From positions 40,696,328 through 40,760,327 of the forward strand of contig NC_068340.1 of the NCBI RefSeq assembly GCF_014633365.1: a stretch of 64,000 bases of DNA, read 5' to 3'. The stretch comes from Diospyros lotus. Its lineage: Eukaryota > Streptophyta > Magnoliopsida > Ericales > Ebenaceae. The notes beneath the pieces were generated by a model. It made no database searches and was not told the origin of the DNA. It worked only from the letters and a program-made list of their open reading frames with translations. Made by a program: the position numbers and the translations under genes. Shown here one piece after another: positions 12,501-24,022 of this stretch. Numbering within the stretch: the stretch's first letter is position 1; every line of letters starts with the position of its first letter.

Positions 12501-15500
12501 AGATGTGGAATCTGTCCAATGCTTCTTTCTCTCCATGAATGTGTGCATAACTATGATCTTGATACAATATTATAATGCCTGCGTGCACCCTTAGGATATC
12601 TTAAAATGCAAATTATTGCATCCCAATGACTTGCGTACAGGTAAACTATATGGAGGAGGTAATAATACCCCCAAGTACAAAAATACACCTAATTGCATAA
12701 ATATCTGATGACACCCTGGAGGAGGCAATTTGGTATATAATTGTTTGAGAGGTAAAGCAGGCAGACTACTTAGTACCATAATTGTGCTCAGTGAAAAGAT
12801 GTTAATGGAACAAACCCTTCTGGGATCATTTTGTGATACAAGTTAGTGGAAGAATGGAGGTTTGCAATACCAACTATGCCAACTTATTATTTCATTTCCA
12901 GAATTCTGTGAAGAGGGAAACTCATGTTTTGAGGAGAAGAGCAGCTCAAGTAGGCAGACTTCTTAATGTCATAATTGAGATTTTGGTGAAAATATGATGG
13001 TTAAAAGAAATCATTATGAGACCATTTTGTAATGCAGTGCAAATGGAAGAAGGGAGGTTAATAATGAGAACTATGTAATACCTTTTCATTTTGTTTCCAA
13101 AATTTCATGGAGGTGTTAGATTTGTCTCCAAAGCTGCTTAAGTCATTACTTGATACAATGTGGGTACCTTCCTGTTGTTTGGGTTTCCTCTGACTTGTCT
13201 TTGTCATTGGAGCTCTGAAATGGGTGGTTTCGAACATTTGCCAAATTATAGGATCCTTTTTCAACCATCTTTGGTTTTTCTATTATTATCCTTAGGTTCA
13301 TTTGAAAGTGATGTGGTACTTCTAAAATATGAACAATAAGGCTAAAGTTTCTATTTTAGTAGTAGTAGTTGAAGTTGTTGGAATATTCTTCTTGTAATCT
13401 CTCTATCACTGTGATAAGCAGGTTTTGTCTGATGAGCTCAGTTGTGGCATTGAAGACATGGCAAGCATAGAGTTGAATGTCTGTGATACTCAACCTAGTT
13501 GCCTTGGAGGTGCAAATAACGAGTTTATATTTTCTGGAAGATTGGATAATCTTGCTTCTAGTTATTGTGCACTGAGAGCTCTTGTGGATTCATGTGGAAT
13601 GCCTGGCGATTTATCAAATGAGCATGCAATCCGGATGATTGCTTTGTTTGATAATGAGGAGGTCCTTTTATCTTTCCTTTTTTTCTTTTTTGTATATATG
13701 ACTTTGTGCTTCTTTTCATGGTTGTCATTTCACCGTGAGAGAATACATGGGGCTAATGGTTTGTGGGTTGTGTTTAGCCATGTTAAATCTTGTATTCACT
13801 TGAAATATCAGATTATCTGAGCTCCTGAGAGTTTATACCTTGATATTCAAAATTTTCTAAAATATTGGCACTTGTAGCATCTGAGCTTTCACGCTGTTAT
13901 TGAAGTTATAGTCCTTTCATGGGTGTTCCTTTACTCTTATTGTCAAAAGAGAGAGCCTGTAAAGGTCAAACACATTTGGATGTCAATCAATTTTTTATTG
14001 TTTGTTTTGAGAAGTACAAGGAGAGTAATGATTAAAAACCATGCTATCTCTCCAAAGTGGGTTGCCTTAATCATGTTTTCTTAGATGTTTCTTATACTAC
14101 TCTTAAGACTTGGCATGGCCCTGGAATTTCTGTACACTTCTGATTTAAAAAGATATGTGAACAAACTTTTTAGCCTGCTCTATTATTCTGATTTACTATC
14201 ACTGTTGTTTTTTCTTGTGCAGGTAGGTTCAAACTCAGTTCAGGGAGCTGGTGCTCCAACCATGTTTCAGGCTATGCGACGTATAGTTTGTTGCCTAGCT
14301 CAGGAGTATGTAGGAGAGGGTGCTTTTGAGCGGGCAATTCGTCAGTCCTTTCTTGGTATACTTGACTACTGGGATTTTTTCCCCTGGTTTGATATACATG
14401 TGCCCATTTAATTTCCTCCAGGGTCCCACTTATGGCATCAACATTTAAATCTTCTTTTGTTGTATAGTTCCACGTCTTTGGAAGAGATTAAGGATTACTG
14501 TCTGACAGAGAATAAATGCATTACCAGGCTATTCATTTCTATAAGAGGGTATTTGGCTTAGCTTAAGGAGCTTATATTATTTGTAAATTTAAATTTTAAG
14601 GAGGGCATTTTTTTCTTTTACACGGCCAACTAGAGCTTTTATGAGACCTCTTATGAGCTATCCAAAAAAAGCTAGGGTATACCAGCTTTTCAAAAGGCTG
14701 TTTAGCCAAATAGATAAAAAAATATAAGCTCTAGGGAGCTTATAAGCTCCCTTTGACCAGCAAAAACAGTAAGCCAAACACCTTGAAGCTAGTATGAAAG
14801 GTTGATTTAACAAACATCATTCAATCATTGCCTCAGACAAAATAACAACTCTAAGAACAAAGGGATCTGGGCAATCCAGAGCATTGTCCATCTTTATTTC
14901 TAAAGGTGAGAACACTCCCTTTACTAATAGACTAGAAGGTAAAGGCAAAAGCTATAATGAACTATGAGCTATATGGTATTAGAGCACTCCATCATAGTAG
15001 CAACATACATCAGCATACATCCAGGTGGAGCTGTGGAATCCCACTTTCATGAGGTTAGATAGGACAATGTCTTAAAAGATCTACCCATGTGAAACTCGTG
15101 TTTATCGATGTACACAAATTTGTCCAGGTGTGCATGCATGGCCTCGTAAGTGTTAGGAAGGGGTTTTATTAATGTTAATAAAATTCATTACGAAGTAAGT
15201 TTGCGTCTCGTAGAATTTAAGATTTAGATGGACTTGGTGGTTAGCAACAGTTCAATATGTATCTTAAATATGTATAAGATACATAGTACATTTGCATAGG
15301 AGATAAAGAGGGCTATTCTCATCTTTTGTATCCTTTCTTAGCCTACCATGATAAACAATACGTTGATTTCTCAAAATTCTGAGAACGAATGTGCATGGAA
15401 CACCACTGGATCTGATTTCAGTTCTGCTGTTTTCGTCCAGTCATTTCATATCATGTTTGCTGATTTGTTTATGATCTTTGGTGCATTTATATCATGGGAT

Positions 15501-18500
15501 ACATGAAACAATATCAAGGATGGGTCTGGACCTATTCCTTAAATTATTAGGAAAGTCATTGTGATTTTGGAAGTTGAATTTTTAAAAAATTAGTTTTAAC
15601 TTGCCACTTAACTAGAACCAAGCTATAGTGTTGATGTGCTTTTTCGATGTAAATTTGTGGGGGCATTTAATTGAGATAAACAATATGTTTTGCGTGCCAA
15701 ATTTTTAGAATAGCAGAAAATTGCTTTTCACAAGATGAGCCTTTTATAGCAAGGAAGCTTAGACAAATACATGATAATTTAATGAAAGATTTTGTTTGAT
15801 GTGAGCATGTGTATTAATATTCTCACACATTTCATAGGATAAAAGTATGGGCTAAGATGGTCTTGTAAGTGTTACGAGACCAAGGGGTTAAAAGGATCAG
15901 AGCAAATCTGGAAAAGAATGTAGTTTTGATGACAATTTAGCTTGTGCTTTTGATTAAGATGGAGCTTTTAAGTATATGGCAAATAGGAAATGCGGATAAG
16001 GAGTTTCTTGATGCAAATGGCTATGAGCATCTAACTAATTTTTATGCAACTAAACTAAGCTATTCCGACCAACCATTTCTTTGCATCAAATGAAGATTCT
16101 AAAAAGGTGACTGAAAATAAAATGTACTCTGGAAGGTTGTGCATCTGTAATAGGGCTAAATAAGGTTATTTTTGTTACTAATTGTCACAGAACTTTTTTA
16201 GTTGGATGAAGTATTTTTTTACTGTTAACAGAAAATTTGTTACTCCATATCTCTATTTGTTTGTTGCAGGTATGCTGTGTGGAATCAACTCTTCTCTTTA
16301 AGCTCTTCTTTCTTATTTCCTCATTGTTGGCAGAGTGAACTTGTATAACATGAATCTAATATAGGCCAGTCTTGAATTGTACTTAACGGGGAGGAGACAT
16401 AGATATAGGTTTCTAATGCAAGTAAAAGGTGCAATTATCACTGTTGCTCTCAAAATGGTTCATATTCACTGACGCACTGAGGTGAAAGTCCAGTCCAGAT
16501 GCTGTTACATAACAAAAAAAAAAATGCAGAGAGAGGGCTAAAATAAAAAAAAGAAAGAAAAGAAGTTTCTGATTACAAAGTTGTACTCCTCAATGTTTCC
16601 TTCCTTGTTTCAAAGTTCCCTTTTGTTTCTTCTTTTATTAATTGTGCAATGTGTAAAGTTAGTTGTGGTTCAAACTTTCTATTTGGATTTCTCTCTGTGT
16701 AGTCTCTGCTGACATGGCTCATGGTGTTCACCCAAATTTTATGGATAAGCATGAAGAACACCATCGCCCAGAATTGCAGAAAGGACTTGTCATCAAGCAT
16801 AATGCAAACCAACGTTATGCCACTAGTGGAGTTACATCATTTCTTTTCAAAGAAGTTGCAAAAATGCACAACCTACCCACTCAGGTGATGGTGCTTTGAA
16901 ATGATAATATGTATTTGCATGAAAAAATCAATATGCTAGATCCTTAATTAGGTTGTTTCATTTCTCTCCTTGCCTTTGTAAATGATTGATCATTGGCAAG
17001 AACATGGTTGTGATAACTGTACTTTTTTTCATAGATGTGCATGCTTTGTGATGGCATGGGTTTGGGGAAGTGGTACCCCGTACCCATGGGTATGGGGCAG
17101 TGGTACCCCTTACCCAACCTTGACCTTGACGCACAAAACTATCTCCTTCGTTGCTCCACCATCTTGCCAAGGTTTTTTTTTTTTTTTGAGTTCATTTATA
17201 CTTGAAGTTTTTTCTTCTTAAGGAACACTAAAAGGAAATACAAAGGAATTTTTTTTTGGAATAAAGTAGAACATGGATTCTACAAGATAACTTCTGGTCT
17301 ATTTCTTTTTCTGTGTTAGCAGTACAAATGTAATTACCTCTCTAGAAGTGGAGATAAGAGGGTTCCATATCTCAGTAAATGCTGTTTTTCTTCGTGCCTA
17401 ATTGATGCTCTTGTATGTTTGTACCTTGTAGTAGATATATTAATGTTTGCTGTGATGGGAGTCTTTTGCTGCAGTCTGCAGCACGCACTGCAGCCCATTC
17501 TCCCTCTACTTCCATGCCCTGTTTTCCATATTTCCTACCGGGTCTGCATTGTACGTTCATATGCACGTAGTAAGAGTTAAATAATTGAAAGGTTTTAAAT
17601 ATTAGATATCATGCTACTGTGGAAAGAAGTTTTTTCCCCTTATAGAAAATTATAACTTTGGTAGCGTGTTATCACACTGGATGGACAGACATTATGCATG
17701 TGCTATAAAAGATCCAGAACATCATGTGATGGATTTCCCTTCTGATCATCCCTTTTTTCTTCAGTTCAGTGATGGAGACTGTAAATATTAAATTTGTTTG
17801 TGTAGGAATTTGTGGTGAGAAATGATATGGGATGCGGATCCACCATAGGTCCTATACTTGCTTCAGGGGTTGGCATTCGCACTGTTGATTGTGGTATTGC
17901 TCAGCTTTCCATGCACAGGTATTGCAATATATTTTCATATCAAATACATTTAGTGTCATTTGATTTACTCGGCAAATTTTTTTTTTTGGGTGCATTAAAA
18001 CTGTGTAAACGGGGATCTAACTTGTATCCATGAAAATTTTCTATTTCCCTGTGATCCCATCACTTTCTTTCGGGAACAATCTTAATGGAACTTACATTTG
18101 GCATAGGTTATACAACAATAGACACATTATAACCCTTTATCCTACTTTGTAGGGTTGGCTACATGAATTTTAGATTGAAAAGTAGTAGAAATAGTGACCT
18201 TGGTGAATGAGTGCAGCAGCTGCACCGGTCCTCAAGTTTGCAAACTCTTTCACAGTCCTAGATTTCCTTTCATTTTCTTGGTATAGAAGGATTACGAGAG
18301 GAAAAGAAAAAAAAAAACTTGTTTCGGCATTTGTTATTTGCTGCTTCATTTGAGCTCTTCAAGAAAAATCCAGTCGAGCACTAGTCTTGCTTGGCCATGC
18401 CAAACGCGACACTGGGTACTAAGGCTTTACTTTCTTCTCTGAATTTGCAGCATAAGAGAAATATGCGGGAAAGATGACATTGACATCGCTTACAAGCATT

Positions 18501-18559
18501 TTAAGGCATTCTATCAGACATTTTCAAGCATAGACAGGAAACTAACCATGGACTACTAA
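9523..18559 (+). CDS. Aspartyl aminopeptidase, peptidase family M18, plastid-type
   Basis: Nine exons give a complete 523-residue protein: 9523-9772, 10823-10958, 11339-11611, 11806-11941, 13422-13661, 14223-14355, 16703-16884, 17806-17918 and 18451-18559 (stop TAA). All joins are GT-AG and in phase. Family M18 removes N-terminal Asp or Glu from peptides using two metal ions. Candidate active-site residues are His142 and Asp144 in AAHTDSP, Asp307 in GRLDNLAS, Glu344/Glu345 in FDNEE, Asp393 in [10 protein letters not shown] and His487 near the end; all expected positions are filled. Residues 1 to ~75 are rich in Ser, Pro, Leu and Arg with few acidic residues, as in a chloroplast transit peptide, which matches the longer of the two plant isoforms. 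Intron 4 carries a copia RNase H fragment and a duplicated segment. Nothing suggests loss of function. Confidence 0.95.
9905..10060 (+). mobile_element. Possible tRNA-derived SINE in aminopeptidase intron 1
   Basis: GTAGTTCAGTGGTAGAGTGG resembles a tRNA 5' part with A box. About 40 bp further, AAGTCCGAGTTC is a weak B box. The arms do not close as a tRNA and no 3' tail is clear, so this is at best a degenerate SINE or tRNA fragment. Confidence 0.3.
12091..12363 (-). pseudogene. Ty1/copia RNase H fragment, antisense in aminopeptidase intron 4
   Basis: The minus strand encodes a piece resembling the C-terminal RNase H region of copia polyproteins: [37 protein letters not shown] and [11 protein letters not shown] are the recognisable family segments, in the usual order. 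Part of the stretch between DNQA and EIEVDC is shortened compared with the family. There are no LTRs or other domains nearby. It is a decayed fragment inside the intron and is probably spliced out. Confidence 0.75.
12745..13115. repeat. Imperfect direct duplication in aminopeptidase intron 4
   Basis: Two neighbouring segments, about 12750-12910 and 12945-13110, share an ordered set of motifs: GGCAGACT(A/T)CTTA, CATAATTG(T/A)G, TGG(A/T)(A/T)(A/C)A, ATCATT(T/A)TG(T/A), CCATTTTGT, GGAAGAA(T/G)GGAGG, then a TTTCATTT-TTTCC(A)(G/A)AAT tail. They look like an old tandem duplication of about 190 bp. No coding sense is apparent. Confidence 0.5.
14548..14782. mobile_element. hAT-type MITE in aminopeptidase intron 6
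   Basis: The left end GGTATTTGGCTTAGCTT and the right end AGTAAGCCAAACACC form inverted repeats. The interior is rich in GAGCTTATA and TATAAGCTC, a pattern common in small non-autonomous plant hAT elements. It is about 235 bp, non-coding, and lies wholly within the intron. Confidence 0.6.
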
Positions 18560-20291
18560 TAAGTTCTGTGCGCTCTCAGCAACAAGGTAAAGCTTTTATG
18601 TTGAACTTCACCAAGCTACCTATCTTTTTCCTTTTAGGAAAGGGAGAGAAGCATAGTGTGTGTAATTTCATTCATTTATTTATGGTTAGAGCAAAGATGA
18701 TGAAAATAATTCATATGGCTAGAACATGGACATGTATATTTGGCTTTTACAGAACACAGATCTTGTTATTTGTTTCTTAATTCTTGTGTGATGAGAGTTT
18801 GCTACATTTCATAAGACGCATTCATTTTAGTGTTTCTCCTTAGGGGTTTACATCCCTGAAAACAAATTGTTATTAGGTATGGTTGATTCAAGTTCCTATA
18901 TACTCTTTGTTATGTTATCTTTGATGATGGTTTGGTCTTGTGAGAAGGAGACCAAAAGACGCTCTTATCAGGAGAGTTGATAAAATAGAATAATTAATCA
19001 AAAAAAAAAGTAGAGGCAGACTCAATAAGAGTTTGAGAGAGATATTTAAATTTGATATGAAATGTATGGATTTAAATGAGGATATGATAAAAGACAAAAA
19101 TACATGAAAATCTAGAATTTATGTAACTGACCCTATATAGTGGGATAAATACTGGATATGTTGTTGTTTTCATTTAATCATTCAATGTTCTTATTATGTT
19201 GGTCTCTACTTTTCTTAGGACACCTCAGACTTGGCTACTTCGTTAGCCCACAACAATGATAGGAAAAACCCATTTTAATATTTTCTTGTTACGAAATCAC
19301 GTTTTAAAGACAATTATTATTAAGTGTGTATAATTCAACATTTTGTATATTTTTGTGATACCCAATCTCTGATTGACATGGAGCATCGGACATGGCATTT
19401 TAATCTAATAACAAAATTAATACTCACATAATTATTTTCATTGGGGAGTTTCATTAACAAATTATTTAGTGAGAATAATAACACATTTTGTAAAATATAA
19501 TGTTTTTTTTAAATGTAAAAAAAAAAGGGACTTTTGATCACAGTTAGTTTTCCGATCTTTTTCATCTTTTTGAAAATTCATGATCTATTTGTTTCATGGC
19601 TTTAGATAAATGTATATATTTTTATTTCTTAGATATAATAAAATTAGATTTTTTTTTATTTTAAAATGTTTGTGTTTTAGCCCCCCCAAAAAAGAGTAAT
19701 TAATTGTGGACTAAAAATGGAGCACAAACCGTCTTCAAATCAAACTTAAAAATTAGAGAACTTGTATGGTGATTTTAGCATGGGGTCAATCTGTATATCA
19801 GGCATTCCTCTGCAATTATGTAAAATTGTAAAATATATCTGACCATTGGATATGGGTCGATTTGTTTTTTTTTTTTTATCTTCGAAATCAACGAATCATT
19901 AGTTGGTAAAATAATTTTTTTTATTTATAAATTAAAAATAAAATTACATATAAACACGACTCCTTATTTAGTCCTCCGGTTTGTGTACGATTAAACTATG
20001 CTGGATGATAGAACGGGGTGGTACAGTATTTGAAACAAAATATTGGGTCTGTAAGTAATATATTGTTTACGCCGGGATATTTCATATTTTGATAATATTT
20101 TGGGTTTTCCGTAATTAACTCCAAAATTGCAAGCTTGCAGGCGGAGCCACCGGGGGCCGGCGGGGGTGGGTGGAGAGAGAGAGAGAGAGGGCAGTCATAA
20201 AGAAGCTGCGACGAAGGGGCTTCGGATGATTGGTGAAGCGAGGGCTCGTTTCCAGAAGATCGGAGCTAGCCATCTCCTATTCGCTTACTCC
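18560..20291. other. Intergenic region between aminopeptidase and NFU-like genes
   Basis: It contains the 3' untranslated region of the aminopeptidase, a LINE-type fragment (18925-19165, listed separately) and AT-rich sequence without recognisable genes. A GC-rich stretch at 20130-20290 directly before the NFU-like first exon candidate may be its 5' untranslated leader. Confidence 0.5.
18925..19165 (+). pseudogene. LINE reverse-transcriptase C-terminal fragment
   Basis: With stops and frame changes, the plus strand spells a typical 3'-terminal plant LINE reverse-transcriptase segment: RFGLVRRRPKDALIRRVD, then a Gly-Arg-Leu-rich stretch, FKFDMKCMDLNEDMIKDK and a final RIYVTDP. The tail TGGGATAAATACTGGATATG followed by a TTGTTGTT run matches the usual end of these elements. 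It is a decayed remnant with no other domain present. Confidence 0.6.
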
Positions 20292-20423
20292 ATGGCAGCG
20301 ACGACGAAAATGAGGTCGCATTCGATCTTACAAAGCGGCAATGCTTTGTCTGGTTTCATGGCAGTAAAATCTACAACTATTTTCGTTTCACTCCTCAAAA
20401 AGAGGTGAATTTGGCTTCTCATA

Positions 20424-20467
<44 letters not shown>

Positions 20468-22224
20468 TTGGTTTCATATGGGCTCTTGTTGCAGACTGTT
20501 GAGAACTTTTAACTTATTGCTTTCAAATACTTCAGTTTCTTTCAGAACATTTCTCATTTAAAGGAAAATGGCTTGAAAATTCATCATGTTCAGCTTGCTA
20601 AGATATGATGGCCACTGATTTTGTGCTCTCTCCAAATTTTGATTAATTTTAACAATATTAAAGTTGCTTCTCTTGATGCTAATAGAGATGTCCAACTTGC
20701 TAAGAATGTGAAATAAAACAAGCTTTCATGCCTCTATTCTCCTTCAGCCGCTAAACATTGCTGATCAGTTTTTGTGGGTATATATATTTGCTAGGTAGTT
20801 CATTTTATATTTAATATTGGAAGTATCTTGGTTTTTGCTTCAATCTTTAACTTGCTAAGCATGTAAGGTAAACAAATTTCAGTGATTCCCAATGTTCTAT
20901 AATCTGTTGTATTAACTGAAGACATCCCAATGTTTCACTATATTGGTACTTAATACGAGTAAGAATATAGTTATACAGGAAATTTTAGCAATGGGGAGAA
21001 CATTTAATGTTTAGCAGGCATAATTAGAGAAAGACAATGGGTATGTCGAGTGCTAGTCTTCCATTCTGCATCCTATTATACATGTGACAGAGCTTATTGA
21101 TGGGGTATGTCATTATGTTCAAGGAACATAGTGATTGAGGTTGAGAGAGAACCAGATCTAGCAATCAGAACTCTAGGGGAACTCTTGTCAGAACTTTAGG
21201 TTAAGGTTATGTGCTCGTATTTGAGTGTTATCCCTGGAGTTATGATTATTTCTTATGCTCACCCGCAGGATGACTCGGAAGCTTTTGCAATGATTAAAGA
21301 ACTGTTGGAGACTTGTATCCGACCTGAAGTACAAGATGATGGTGGAGACATTGAGTACAGGGGTTTTGATCCGTAGGCTTCTTCTCATCTTCTGTTTGAT
21401 TGAAATTACTATGTTTAATGTTGAAGGCAATTGAATGATTTCCTTTATTTCTGAGACTTGGTAGCTAATCCTTATGCAAAATTTTCCTTTTTTGCCTAGT
21501 ACCCTTGTGCATATTTTCCTTTGCTCAGTGATACTGGAGTAGTTAAACTAAGAATGCAAGGAACATGTAGTGGCTGTCCAAGCTCATCCGTGACTCTGAA
21601 ATCTGGCATTGAGAACATGTTGATGCACTATGTACCTGGGGTAAGCACGGCATGTTCTATGAATTTTATTTATTTAGTTTTGGGGTGGGGGGAAAGGGTT
21701 GGCTTGTTCAGTTAATCTCACTTGTCAAAGAAGAAATCTCTGTTATTGGCTTGATCAAATCCATGTTTGTTGAACTTAGTGGAAAGCTAGTAACAATTCA
21801 CCTACTATTGGTCTTCCACATGTTATTGATGGGAACTGATGGAAAAACTATAGTGTCTTGCATGCTAGTGTTAAAGTTCCTCTTATTTTACAGCCTCATC
21901 CAAATTTTGATAAAGGAAGAGGGCTGCTTACCTTAGGTAGCCGACAGTTAGTGTAAAATCGTTGGATCAAAGCATCATGAGCATGCATCTTGCATGCTAA
22001 CTAGCTAGTGAAAGAGTTGAAGAAATGCTCAAGAAATAATAGATGGTTAGATATCATAATAAAATGCTTCCAGATAATGTTGAGTTTGATTATTTTGGTT
22101 GGGCTCGCAAATCATTTTGCTCATCTTCGAAATTTATTCAGTCTTAATGAAACCTTGCATGCAGGTTAAAGGTGTGGAGCAGGAACTTGACGAAGAAGAA
22201 AAAGAGACAATGCTACCTGGTTAG
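20292..22224 (+). pseudogene. NFU4/NFU5-like Fe-S scaffold gene lacking the Nfu_N domain
   Basis: Three exons encode a well-preserved C-terminal NifU domain: 21269-21372, 21529-21640 and 22165-22224 (stop TAG). They join in phase with GT-AG borders. Family signatures are [18 protein letters not shown], the cluster-binding CSGC within [20 protein letters not shown], and [14 protein letters not shown]4/NFU5 are mitochondrial Fe-S carriers that also need an N-terminal Nfu_N domain of about 90 residues. I cannot find it anywhere between 20400 and 21268. A candidate first exon (20292-20404) resembles a targeting peptide. A second piece from 20495 runs to SFRTFLI and then a stop at about 20559-20561, just where Nfu_N should begin. 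Splicing 20404 directly to 21269 breaks the frame. I infer a truncated, probably non-functional gene; an unrecognised alternative 5' exon is the other option. Confidence 0.65.
20425..20467. repeat. (CT)n-(TA)n microsatellite
   Basis: A CT run of about 12 units is followed directly by a TA run of about 9 units, shortly after the donor site of the candidate first NFU-like exon. Confidence 0.9.
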
Positions 22225-23481
22225 GTGGAGGCATTACTTCCAATAGTTTTCAACCCATTTCCCAGATAGAACAAGCCATATCGCTATTGTTCGTGTTCAA
22301 GAAAGTGGGTCCAAGCCTAAAGAAAGAGGCCCAAAGGCCTATCGGAAGAAGAAATTTATGGAAACAAGTGATAGGTACATGAAATCATCGGATGACCAAG
22401 AGACCAAGAGATAATCGAATGACCTCACTTGAGAATCTCTCTCGAGGCCTTCAAGAGACCCTTTTGGGACCTCATGTGTCACTTGACCACTACTATTTAA
22501 GAGACTTGAGGGCCACCTAGACTCAGAAACCTCTCTCCCAACTGCGTGAGAGACTCTTTCGGGAGACTACGAACCCTGAGATACTTGATCTCCAAACACT
22601 ACTCACCTTCAACGTTCTCACCTATAAATCTAGAAGAGAGCCCGAAATACCTACCGATGATTGTGTCTCTCCCTTCACTTGTCAGTCCTCTCCTTATAAA
22701 TAAGAGATTCCTTTTTTAGTAAAGTTATGTTAATAATTCTGCTGAGTATCATAGAGTCAGCAAGTGACCTCACTCGCGCCCCTGACTGATTTATTCTTTA
22801 CGGGTCTTCCGAAAATTTTATGAGATACTCTCTTGCATCTCATTAAGACACTCTTTCGCACAAAAAAAATATTATTATATATTAACAATAACTATAAATA
22901 GCCTTCATTTACAAAAGTTAGTAGTCCCAAAGAAAGCATGTTGTTGTGCTGCCTGTCTGCAATGTCTTTTTTCTTCTTTTTTATTCATTGATAAGAATCC
23001 TAGGGAATTTCTTTTATACTTGTAAAGATGATAAAAATTAATGATTTCATACTTTCAATGCATTTGTTGTGATGTGACTTTGATCTGAACTGTTTGTTTG
23101 ATTTTTGTGTTCCGCACTATGTGGGCTTTTGAGGAATCACTTGGTCCATAAGGTTGAATAATGTTTTGGAGACAATAAAGTGGTGAAAGTAATAAGCCCC
23201 TCGCTATTCCTTGACGCTAACCCTAACTTTAACTCTCACGCCTTTTAAAATTCAGATCAGACTTAAATATACAAACAGATTTGTTACGATATGAACTTTA
23301 GGATGAATTTATATCATACGGATGTAGAATTAAATTTATAATTTTATGATATTTTAAGCTCCCGAATATATGCGGCGGATCATTTTACACTCTTTAAAAT
23401 TTAGGGTCTACTTTAACTATATATAAATGTACGAACAGATTTTTTGCAAGATGAAGTTTAAGGCGAACTTATCTCTTACAG
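22225..23481. other. Region between the NFU-like gene and the hAT element
   Basis: No gene is seen. The segment 22288-22862 is GC-richer than its surroundings, rich in GAGAC/CTCTC motifs, with TATAAATCTAGAAG near 22623 and TATAAATAAGAGATTCC near 22697. It could be a solo-LTR or other retroelement remnant, but I cannot confirm termini or a target duplication. From about 23230 a tandem repeat begins (listed separately). Confidence 0.35.
23474..23481. repeat. hAT target-site duplication, left copy
   Basis: TCTTACAG lies directly before the left terminal inverted repeat and is repeated exactly at 26622-26629. Eight bases is the target duplication size of hAT transposases. Confidence 0.95.
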
Positions 23482-23499
23482 TAGACATGGCCAAAATTG

Positions 23500-23665
23500 A
23501 ACCGGACCGGCGGTTCGAACCGGAACCGGACCGGCCGGAACCGGACCCGGAACCGGCCGAACCGGAACCGGAACCGGAATCGGACCGAACCGGCGAAATT
23601 CGGTCCGGTTCCGGTTCAAGGTTCCGGAGAACCGGAACCGCCGGTTCCGCGGAACCGGCCCCCCT
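23500..23665. repeat. Left subterminal GAACCGG repeat array of the hAT element
   Basis: A dense set of GAACCGG, GGACCGG and CCGGTTC motifs covers about 165 bp, some overlapping head to tail and some inverted. Short arginine- and proline-rich frames on both strands here are by-products of the repeat. Similar motifs recur at the opposite end. Confidence 0.85.
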
Positions 23666-23786
23666 CCCCCCCCCGTGCGCGTAAGGCCGCGCACGGTGCA
23701 CCCCCCCCCTCCCCCCCCAACGGTCCAAATTGGACCGTTGGACCCCCAACTTTTTTTTTTTTTTTTTTAATTTTATAATTCCTATC

Positions 23787-23794
23787 TATATATA
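23787..23794 (+). promoter_or_regulatory. Putative TATA box of the hAT transposase gene
   Basis: TATATATA lies before a CT-rich leader (CTCTCTCTCTCTC at 23829-23841) and about 230 bp upstream of the transposase start, inside the element. This is inferred from position and sequence only. Confidence 0.45.
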
Positions 23795-24022
23795 CCCCTC
23801 CTTCCCCCACTCATTTTTCACACTTTCTCTCTCTCTCTCTCAAGTCTCAAGCTATTATTCTCTCAATTTTGTCTCTCATTTAATATTTTAATTTCAATTT
23901 CTTCAATCTTCTCATTTTGTTATTTATCAATTTATTCAATTATATTGTTAATTATTTATTACTTGTTACTATATTATTTTATCATTATTATATTTTTTTA
24001 TTATCATACTTTTTTCAAAAAA

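Noticed and set aside
17041..17115. Repeated GGTACCC/GGGTATGGGG motifs
   Set aside because: A short local duplication in an aminopeptidase intron; no wider structure.
23416..23810. Overlapping arginine/proline-rich open frames on both strands
   Set aside because: They arise from the GAACCGG repeat, which has few stops in any frame; the same effect appears at the other hAT end (26388-26649).
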